This document shows positions 55,002 through 64,000 of a stretch of DNA of 64,000 nt, one piece after another (within the stretch, counting starts at the first letter, position 1; each line of letters opens with the position of its first letter). The notes beneath the pieces are model-generated. The model searched no databases. It was not told where the DNA came from and was given only the letters and a program-made list of their open reading frames with translations. This DNA is from Neonectria sp. B-13 (Eukaryota; Ascomycota; Sordariomycetes; Hypocreales; Nectriaceae). Location: positions 4,219,296 to 4,283,295 of the forward strand of contig NOKP01000001.1 in the NCBI GenBank assembly GCA_002682825.1, read 5' to 3'. A program made the translations under genes and the position numbers.

Positions 55002-57936
55002 CTATGCCTCCAATAGGATGGCCTTGGGCTCCTCGGTGAGTCCTGGCGTAGGGCTCCGTCGCAGAGGCTCCATGCTGTGTGCAGGTTCTGCTGGCAAGGA
55101 ATCCACCTTCTGCGCGTTCGCCAGTCGCACGCTTCCTCGCGTGCCCCGAACCACCTGCCCTGTCTCCACCCGGTCTTGGAGCATCTCGTCTAGCATCTTG
55201 TTCATCTCGTCGACGCCTCGGGCCCGTTTCTTGTCGGCTTCTGGTACCAGTGGGCTGCCCGGTAATGAAGAATGGCCCTCCTTCAATACCGGCGAACGAG
55301 GTTCTGCCGAGGCCTCAGCCGTATCCCGCGAGCGCGCGGCAGTTCGCAACGCGGCCAACATTCGGTCCTTGTCATCCAGCCTCGCTCGCAAATCGGCAAT
55401 TTCGTTATCCTTGTCCCGGAGCGCGGCAGATACACTATGGTCCTCTCCAACCATGATGGCCTTGTTGGGCGCTGCGAAGCCTACCGACGCACGCGATGAG
55501 CTGGCCCGACGGGCTTGCAGAAGACGCTTTTCCAACGTAGAAATGTATCGATTCTTGTCGGCAAGATCCGATTGCAGAGCACGGTTTTGGGACGTCAGGG
55601 AGGCTGTCCCATCTCCGAATTCGCCAATGCTGTCTTCCTCCGTCTCGCCAGAATCGTTGTCTGCGGCCCTTTGGTTTCCGCCACTGGACCGTCGCCCGAT
55701 AGTCGAAGTTGCCGAGGTCATCGATGATGTTCGTTCCAGGATTGACCTGCCACCCGTCGAGGTAGCAACTGATGATCGAATAGACGCAGGCAACGAAACC
55801 TGCGAGAACCGCCCGTACTGTCCAAGTGAGCTGATGGAACCGTTCGTGTTAACGCCAATTGACTTCGAGCTGAGGATTAGGCGGTTCAAATGGTCGATCC
55901 GTTCCTTGAGTGCTGTACGCGCCAGTTGCATTTCAAGAATCTGTTCCTCGTGTCGCTCGGCAGCTTCGACCTCTCGAGCTCTCTCTTCCTCATCATTTTG
56001 AACTTTGTTTTCCTCGTCTGAGCTTTTCTTTTTCTTTTTGGCCTGGGTGTCCAATTGCTGCTTCAGCTCGAGAATCTCCATCCGGTATCGCTCCAGCATC
56101 ACGCGGGCGCCCCCATCGCCGCCAGCACCAAGCGCCTCCTCCGCCTTCTTCGCATGGCTAACAATGTTGTTTTTCGCTCTCGAGGCAAACTTGAGGGTGT
56201 TAATCGTCTCCAAAGTATGGTTGTTGGCCGATGCCGTACTACCCCCTGCACCGGTTTGAATGGTGCAGAGGATACTGACGAGGGAGTTTCCGGACAAGGC
56301 GCCTTGGAGCAGGCGGGTGAGCTTGCTGTCACGATACGGAAGATGCTTTCCGTCCTTATCGCCGCCACCCTTCGCCTCTTTCTCCTTCCATTCTGAAAGC
56401 TTCGCAATGACTGTTCCTAGGGTGAGCAAGCTCTTGTTGATATGTGCTCCTTCTTGTCGTCGCTCTTTCGACTCGGCAGCCTTTTCTGAACCTGCCAGAT
56501 CGATGAGGCTCAGTGTTGACACGCGGACACCACCGGGAGGAAGACCGGATCGCTTGCTTTCCGCTGAGGCGTTACCACCTGGTATTCGCTCTCGGCTCTC
56601 GACAACAATCTGAACGACGGCATGGCTTCGGGAACTGCGGGCGTTGAACTGAGTGCTGGCTGTTCTTCGCGCCAAGTCTCCGCGAGCGATAACTCGCAAT
56701 AGTTGGGTCGGGCTCTGCACAATCTCCTCCTTGAGCGGAGTAGCATAGACACCCCTCTTGCTATCCTCGCGTAGCTTGATTTCATCCTGCTGCACGTTGC
56801 CTCCGATACCACTCCCGGTAGGCATGCTCAAAAGGTCGTGGATCCTCTCGTTGTAAATTTCGAGGTAACTGACCCGCAGCAGAAACTCCCGGGAGGGCGT
56901 CTCTCGAATATAGGAGAAAATGTCGGTGATGGCCAGAGGAATCACACCTGGCGATGAGGCCGTTCCTTGCATTGAAAAGGTCTTGCCTGTACCGGTCATA
57001 CCGTAGGCGAATACCGTACCATGATAACCCTCCATGACTCGTCGGACTAAGCGCTTTGCAGAGTGATCATACACCCGGGAGTTGTTATCGTGAGTCGTAA
57101 AGACATTGTCTGAAAGAGCTGTTAGCGATGCCCCCCAAATCGGTGCTTTCCCAGTTCCACATACCATAGAAATGATCACCACCATCTTTGCCTCTGTATG
57201 AAATAAGTGACTTCCGTCCATCCACCATCCATTCACCCTCTGGGTGGCCGCTGTTGTTGGATGCGTCAGGCCTCACACGAACACTGACGAGGACATTGCC
57301 CTTTCCGTCCCCTTTCAACGACGCCTTGTCGGTAGACGAATCTGACTTCTGGGCCGATCCCTCGGCAGGATCGTCATAGGTTGTTGCTGATGTCGAATAC
57401 GAGTCTTGTGCTGAGGAGCTTCGGCTCTGAGGAGGAGAGGAGACACTGATTAAACCATCCGACATGCGCACGCTGGTGATGGATTTGCCGTCGGCGCTGC
57501 CGTTGAGGAAGCTAGGAGTGCTAGAGCTGAATGTGCTATATATTGAGTCCTTGTTTGAGGCTTTCGATTTTCTGGCAGTCCGGATCTTTTCGGCGGCCCG
57601 CGGGCTGGGAGGCACGCCGCTTGGGCGAGTGTCCCCCCGTGGTGGCTGAGGGAATGAGTTGATACTGACGCTCTTCCGGATCGTCTTTCCAGTGCCATTT
57701 GCTGCCAATCCAAGCTTTGGGTGCGGAAGAGCTGTTGTGGGAGCAGGCCCGGAAGGTGCCAAGCTCATCGTAGAAGGTGTTCTCAGTCCCGATCGAGGAG
57801 TACCGGGTGCTGACTTGATTGTAGGCGGATTTGGGAGGTTTCCAGTGCTCTTGCGAGTCTTGCTAACCGGCAGAGCGGGTAGGGCCATGTTGGGAGGCCC
57901 GAGAGATGGCCGCGATGGCCGCGGTAAGGCAGTCAT
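55002..57936 (-). CDS. kip2: kinesin-7 type motor, Kip2/KipA-like
   Basis: A plus-end-directed microtubule motor. Kip2/KipA kinesins carry tip proteins to microtubule plus ends and keep hyphae growing straight. Exons 57165-57936 and 55002-57109 (55-nt phase-1 intron, donor GTATGT, GCTAAC branch, TTTCAG acceptor) give 959 aa. The first ~210 residues are a basic Ser/Pro-rich extension. The motor begins at about 214 (NVLVSVRVRP). The P-loop GMTGTGKT is at 294-301, with the Kip2/CENP-E style FAYGMTGTGKTFSMQG. Switch I is NARSSRSHAVVQI and switch II LIDLAGSEKAAESKER. ETINTLKFASRAKNNIV leads into the neck. Several coiled-coil stretches follow to about 800, then a disordered tail. I used the first in-frame ATG (57936). 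The frame stays open 63 codons further upstream without an ATG, so an upstream exon is possible. Confidence 0.92.
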
Positions 57937-59835
57937 GGCGCCGGTGGTAGAATAATCGGGGAATAGGTCAAAGGAATGAATGTTCGCAGGGCTGTTGTTG
58001 GAGACCCGGTGCGTCTGTCTATGCCCTTCAGAGGGATCGGTTGTCCATGGACCACCTAGACGATGGTATGATTGAGTTGATCGGCGTCGCACTACAGGAC
58101 GTGTGCGATTTGAAATTAAATCCAAGATTTTGAGTTGTCAACTGAGCGCGGAGTGAATCCGTCCGGTCGATCACGGGGAGGAGGCTGGTTGTTGAAACGT
58201 TGGTGTGCGACGCGGCTGGGAGGAGTGTGTTCCTCGCGGGATTCGGTTGACCTGAGGCATGTACCCGTTAGTGGCGCTGAAAGTCGACGACAGCGGAGGG
58301 GTGTTTGGTGGTGCGAGTTGCGGAGTCCACATCCAGTTGTGCAGACGGAGGACGGATGATGAAGAAGGACGGATTGAAATTGCAGCAGACGTACCAACAG
58401 TCGTCAAGGGAGAAATTCCCGGTGCCGAAGAAGGGATCGAATCGAAAGGGGGCAGCGTTGAAGGGGGGATCTCTCTGCGGAGGAGCAATACAACAGAAGA
58501 CAAGGAGGGAAGGAAGTGAAACCCCTCTCACAAAAAGCAAAGACGACAGGCGTCCCCCAAGTCCCAGTGTCTCCAGGTCTTAAACAGGGTTGACGGCTAG
58601 GGGCTAGCGCAGGCAGCTTGCTCGTTTTTCGTCACTGAAGGGGCACGGTGACGGTGTTGGCCAGGGTCAGGTTCGACTATTCGAGGGAGCAGGAAGGGAA
58701 GTCGGGGGAGGGCGTTCACTGCGAAGGCAGAGGCCAAGTGGGTGCTTGTCTCTCGGGTCGGGGAGGCAACACGGATCAATATCAGGCCTGGCGACACGGT
58801 CACGGCGGCTGGCGTGGGACGTTGATCTGCTATGTACGTGCTAGCGATGGCCTGGTCTGGGCGGGAGCCGACTTCGTTGCCGGTGTCGATGCTAGTGCTA
58901 GTGCTGGGGTGGTGATGGATGCCGATGGGACTCGAACGGATTCGTATTCTACCTTAGGTACGAAGTAGTCGGCGGCGGGCTGTGGGAGCAAGTGCCGCTT
59001 GGTGTTTGGTGTTGTCGGGAGGGCGGGCAGGGCACCTAAGGACTGAGAGGACGTGCTGGAAAAGGCTGGGACCAACTTGACTGGGACCGCGTGGATCCAC
59101 TTGACAGCGAGGGATTAGGGAATGGGTGGAGTGGCGTGACGTCGCGGGTTGATGCGGGTGGTCGAATGGATTGGGAATGAGTGACTTGCACAATGAAGCA
59201 GATGCAAAAAAGAAAGAAGAAGAAGAAGCACGATGTGCGAGCGCCGGCCGCAGTTGAGGAGTTTGGTAGGGAAAATTCCAAGGGACGCTGCGATACGGGA
59301 ATCCGTCAGGCAAATAACCTTCTTTCCCATATAGCTCCCTGGTAGCAGGCGACGGGGTTCCGCCCGGGTCACCTTCTCAGTGAGGTGAGGCCATGCCTGA
59401 TCGCCCGGGGCAGACACTCTCTTACAGTGTGTACAGGACTAGCGTCGTCCATGGGGTACATTGGACACCACTGCAATCCGTACCAAAGGTCAAGTACCGC
59501 GAGGACAAGCCAGAGCGCACCCGAGCATCTCCAAGCATCCCGTCTCGTCCTTCCAAGCACCTCAAAGCACCTGCAGAGCAAGCCCTGAGATTGCAGAGAT
59601 TGCGGTGCCGACCCGGAACGGAAGGGGAAGCCAGACGCTGTAATTGCGATATGCAAGCCCGGGGGGAGTCGCACTGGGTTGACCAACCGGGGGCACCATG
59701 CAGGGCTCCCGGGGGTCCAGGGTTTGGCCAACAAGGGAGCCTTCGCCGCTCGACGAGTCCCAACCAGGGCACCATTGCAACATCCCACTGCAAGCCACTT
59801 GGGGCAATCTTGCGGGGCCCAAGCTGGAAAACGCT
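57937..59835. other. intergenic, kinesin promoter side
   Basis: Promoter/5' leader of the kinesin gene, then sequence with many short overlapping frames on both strands but no domain, signal peptide or consistent exon chain. Confidence 0.45.
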
Positions 59836-59885
59836 AGGCTTGGGTAGGCTTGGGTAGGCTTGGGGAGGCTTGGGGAGGCTTGGGG
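59836..59885. repeat. 10-bp minisatellite, AGGCTTGGGT/G x5
   Basis: Five consecutive 10-bp units: two AGGCTTGGGT and three AGGCTTGGGG. Intergenic. Confidence 0.85.
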
Positions 59886-62800
59886 GACTTGTGCTCGGAA
59901 GGAATGGCAGCGGGGACGGCGCGAACGGGGCGTCCAGGGCGAGAGTGAGGCTGGGGCGAGCTCCCTCATAGCGGCCAATGCCAGGCCAGGAACTGACAGT
60001 TGGAGGCGCCCTAGATCGACACTGGACTCTCCCTGGCTTTCTGCCGCCAGAGGGGAGCCAGCTAGACTCAGAGAGGTTAGGTCCCTGGAACCGGTCGAGA
60101 GCCTACTGTAAGGGCAGGTTGGTTTGTACGGGCATGGATGGACGGATGGTACATAACTTACTACCTACTAGTAGTGGCAAGTTTGCCAACAAGGACAATA
60201 CATGACTGGATCCTTCGTGAAGCTCTTGACTAGCTCGACGTTGAGCTGAACGTGAGACGACGGCACTAAAGCCTGGTACAGGGAGTTTAGATACTATTCG
60301 GAAATGCTTTGTAGATCCTACCAAACAAATGGACCCTGACTCCACGAACACGCTTTTGCCCTCCGCTGCTCAAGCCGCCCTCATCCTGGATGCCCTTTCA
60401 CACTGGCGTACCTTGTGCCGCGTCCCCCATCCAATTGCAATACACGGTCTCGGTTTTTTCTTCTTCAGCCATGCTGTCACCCGAGCGGGACTTGAAAGTC
60501 AGCGGCCACATCGTCACAGGTCCTTCCACTCCACAGTTCACCGGCTTCCTGCATTGGCTTCGTTTTCGCTCGCTCCCGTCCGCCCGCCCGCCCGTGTCTC
60601 TCTATCGGGTCGGCTTGCCAAAGGGAAGTTATGTTGCCCAAACTGTATTCGTAGACGTACGTCATGGACGAAGGCGTGATTATCTCCCTCCCTTTCTCTT
60701 CCCAATGTTTCGTCTTTCCTTTCCTTCTCGACTCTCCTCGCATAGCACCCCTTTCTCGCTTCCTCCCTTTCCATCGACCTCATACTCCCTGCAACGTATG
60801 TCTTTGAAACCACAATCCCATTGCCAGTTGCTAAGAGGTCCCGATCCTTTGTTGTCCGAATAGGCTAAGCTGGAAAATCTCGATGAACTGACCAAGCCAT
60901 ATTCCGGTAGCCTCGACTTTCACTCCTCTATGGGCAGCATTTACCCCTGACTACAGTACCATCCCGACCTCACATGCGGCTAGTTTAGCTCAAGGTGTGA
61001 CACCCTCTACCAAGCTGCCCGTCCGATGCATGGGGGGCAATGGAGCATCAACTCGGTATTTCGACTTGTCCCTTGCCTAGCCAATCTTCGCGAGCCTCCT
61101 CTTTGCCCGTCACGCGCCACGGGGGTCACCTTGGGGGGCCAGACGGAGACATCTCTGTCGGCTGCGGCACTGATCCCAGTACTTCGCACATTTCCGGTAT
61201 GTGATGCTACTGCGTCATCACACGGTTGTGAATTCTCTCAGGCCCGCATACGCATGTATGAAAGTACTAGACTACGTATACTTACGCACGTGGATGATGA
61301 TGAAAGTCGCCACTGCTTCGCGTTGCGTTTGCGCGTTCGTGCGTTCATAAGGCGACCGTTCAAGACTCTTGTCCTGGGCGCATTTGACATGCGCGGTAGT
61401 CCATGCATTCTTGGGCGCGCAGAAACTTATTTGAGTCGCTCAACGAGATCGTGAGAGAGAGAGAGAGGAAAAGATGAGTCCTTAAAAAAGCTACGGTCCC
61501 TGTTAGTTTGGCGGTGGTCAAGGTCCATTATGCACGGCTGCGGCGGTGGACGCAGGCACAGACGCAGGTGCTGCAGACCAGCGCGCTCGGCGATTTGGGC
61601 GATCACGATCCAACAGGGGCGGTCATTGACGTACAGTATTCGCAGGTAATTAGTAGGGTGCTGCTTGAGTTTTCATCGGCCTTTGAGATGGATGCAACAC
61701 CGACGATTCTCGGTATTTGTTCGCTGACCATCCATCAATTTGACACAAACCTCGAACCCACGAATGGCCGCGCAGCGTCAAGTGCATCCGAATCACGTCG
61801 GGGGGACAAGGCTGGCTGACATACACACAATAGCGCGTGACGGTTGTCTCTTAGCATGATCGCTGTCCCAACGCCCGCCGGTTTCGCCTCGCATCTTGAT
61901 GGCGTTGGCTGATCAGTTAGCCGGCGTCTCATCTTGCTGTCCGTCCTCCCACATGGCCGGCGCGGCCTCGATGGACCCGAGCAAAAGCGTGGCTGCAATT
62001 TCCAACCCCCCTTGTCCATCACAGTCGCATGCCGAGTTGTCATATCTCGTCTTCTGCCCAGACCCCAACGCTCGTCGCTACTGTACCAGTGTTCGTCGCT
62101 AACGTGCTCGCCCTCGGAAAAGCGTCCGTGAGCCACACCTTGGAGGGGAGCCTTGTCTGTGGCCTTACCGCATCTAGACACCCTCCACGATGAAAGGGTC
62201 GAATCATCACGCGATACTGCCAACTGCTAATGAAGAGACCATAATGCCAGATGCCCAATGCCCAACCGATCTGCACTCTTTCTCTTCCAACACACTGCCG
62301 CACAGGGCCAGTCAGCCAGCCTCAGGATTCGTCCCCTCCAAGCGTTCGCAGGGTTTCCAAGGTTCATGTGGGGAGAGCCGTTGACGAAGCACGACGAGAT
62401 GAGCAGATGCCCCCTGTTCGTCCCTTGTCGTCGTCCCTTGTCGTCGTCCTCCCCCTTCCCCCCTGAGCCATCAAGGGTTCTTCACTTGCGCTCCCGCCAA
62501 CTCGGGTCCCAAACTCCGAATACCGGCCTTTGTGGTCGTCCGGTCCATCATTGCTCAACCGAGCGTGGTGACATTGTCGGGCTTGCCGTCGCCAGCTCCC
62601 ACCCTCAGCCTACCATCGCTAATCCTTCTATCACTTCGGGCCGTGTGTGAACGCCGTGCCGCGTTTCATCCACTATCATTGACCCAATGTTTATCCTCAA
62701 CCGCACGTGGCTTCATCACAGGGTCTCCTCATAAGCATTAGTCGCATTAGCATCATCACTATCACAGTCTTGCCGTCTCTTTTAGTCGAACTCAAGGGAT

Positions 62801-64000
62801 AATAGTTGCTCTGGCGAACGGCCAAGCTTACTTGCTTTGTGCGTTCTCAAGCTGTCATGGGACCAGGACCAACGACCGGATATCAATGATTGAGCTCCTC
62901 CAGCTTACTACGTACATAGTAGTAACCTCGACTGCATCAAGTTGGACAGTTGGGCTGCACGGCACAATCAAGGATCGTCCTTGTAGCCATCCGATATCAG
63001 TGTGCCTTTTCTCCGCCAGCCTACTACATGCCTAGACGCAGTCTTTGCTTTTGCCCCCTAATGGCCCTGGTCAAGAAGTGGTTTGCCCGTGCCGCCCGGC
63101 GCGCCGTTGACAGCCCCAAGCCTCAAGGTAGCACTACGTATTTCCACATGGCTGCCCCGGTAGAACCTGAAACAGTGCAACGGAATGATTTCCAGTCCCT
63201 AGTCGCCAATTACTACAAATGTACTCCGTACTTTTATTTATTTCTCCTATTTAGACTGCAGTCTGTGGCTTCGAAACTAGATATGCATGCCAAGTACGAA
63301 TAGTACCCTGGCTGAACCCAGATGGCTAAAACACTCCCGATGGACGGATATAGCTGAAGTCTATTACCAAGCCTCAGCAGAGAGCCAAACAACCAGCAAA
63401 AGTCTAAGGCCCCTTTGAGACGCCTTGTTGGCCTTGGGAATTGTGCATTCCTCCCGTGTCTGGTCCATTGGCTACATACCCAGCCACCCGCCTACTTTTT
63501 AGCCTTCGCGAGACTTTTCGCCAGCAGGGACCCTTCTTCTACTACTCTGTATGTACTAGCCCACCCCGTTGCAACTTACGGAGTACCAGCTCTCGGGATA
63601 ATTATCACGGGGTCCACGCTGTGTGGAGTTTGCAAACCTGGGCCGGCAAAACAAACAAAAAAGGAATGTTCTCGCGGGCTCCGGCAAACGACCCCACCGG
63701 CTCGGGGGGTCATCACCGGACAAGGAAAGCTCTGTTTACATCCTCGAGCCCCGGAGGATGATGAAAGGTGAGTTTGGGGTACGTGTAGTCCGCACTACAA
63801 ATACGTGCGTATAGTATGTAGGAAGTAGTTATGTGGCACGTCCCACGTGCTGTATCTAGGGAAACTCGAAATGGTGCCGTCTTCTCCCACGTGGGTGGAT
63901 TCCTCCACGGACGCCATCCCGTCAAGCTGGACCAGCCTTTTGTTTCCGAGTTTCCGGTGCGCTTGTAACTCGCATCTTTTGCATGTCTCGTGATACAGGA
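59886..64000. other. intergenic, 4.1 kb without a recognised gene
   Basis: Frames at 60329-60863, 61026-61454, 61508-61819, 62258-62650 and 62950-63303 were read and none has a recognisable domain or a convincing splice chain. A GA microsatellite lies at 61452-61468. Short palindromic motifs such as TACGGAGTA-like sequences occur near 63220-63590. No tRNA or 5S rRNA gene was recognised. Confidence 0.4.

Noticed and set aside
61740..61770. B-box-like TTCGAGG sequence on the minus strand
   Set aside because: The flanking bases cannot form a T-stem, and no cloverleaf is present.

Overview
The window is nuclear DNA of a filamentous ascomycete, most likely a Sordariomycete of the Hypocreomycetidae. 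The genes carry 50-90 nt GT-AG introns with CTAAC/CTGAC branch points, intergenic spacers are long, and the protein set is typical of Pezizomycotina: CYP51B, verprolin, a Kip2 kinesin, a DUF3074 protein, a PTH11-like 7TM protein and a PL4 pectin lyase. The CYP51 protein looks close to Fusarium-type CYP51B. No transposon, CRISPR array, secondary-metabolite cluster or viral remnant was seen. Gene models were assembled by hand from open frames, splice signals and protein-family recognition.

Left part (1-26 kb, more accessory): an annexin (-), a secreted Ser/Thr/Glu-rich protein (+), an 80-aa single-pass membrane protein (+), a secreted Cys-rich, Kex2-site, GPI-like protein (+), rhamnogalacturonate lyase rglA (+), a short-chain dehydrogenase (+), a 707-aa coiled-coil protein (+), a Cys-cluster protein (-), two tandem tRNA-Arg(ACG) genes (-), a secreted alpha/beta hydrolase (-) and a seven-helix rhodopsin-type membrane protein (+). 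Several products are secreted or at the cell surface, which fits a saprotrophic or plant-associated life style.

Right part (26-58 kb, mostly housekeeping): a mitochondrial membrane protein (-), verprolin (+), mitoribosomal mL54 (-), the PDSW-type subunit of complex I (-) sharing a 426-bp divergent promoter with an Nsr1/nucleolin-like RRM-GAR protein (+), a single-pass membrane protein (+), CYP51B (+), a DUF3074 protein (+), a coiled-coil protein (+), TFIID subunit TAF7 (-), a GT23/fucosyltransferase-like type II membrane protein (-) and a Kip2-type kinesin (-). Positions 58-64 kb have no convincing gene.

The standout is the tRNA-Arg(ACG) pair at 20.25-20.58 kb. Both genes are interrupted in the D-loop, not at the canonical 37/38 site, by 54- and 55-nt inserts that look exactly like the spliceosomal introns of the neighbouring protein genes (GTATGC/GTAAGC donor, CTAAC branch point 11-13 nt before a TAG/CAG acceptor). 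Removing the inserts at GT-AG restores two identical, normally folded 71-nt tRNAs. This suggests RNA polymerase III tRNA precursors spliced by the spliceosome, or some other unusual ectopic splicing.
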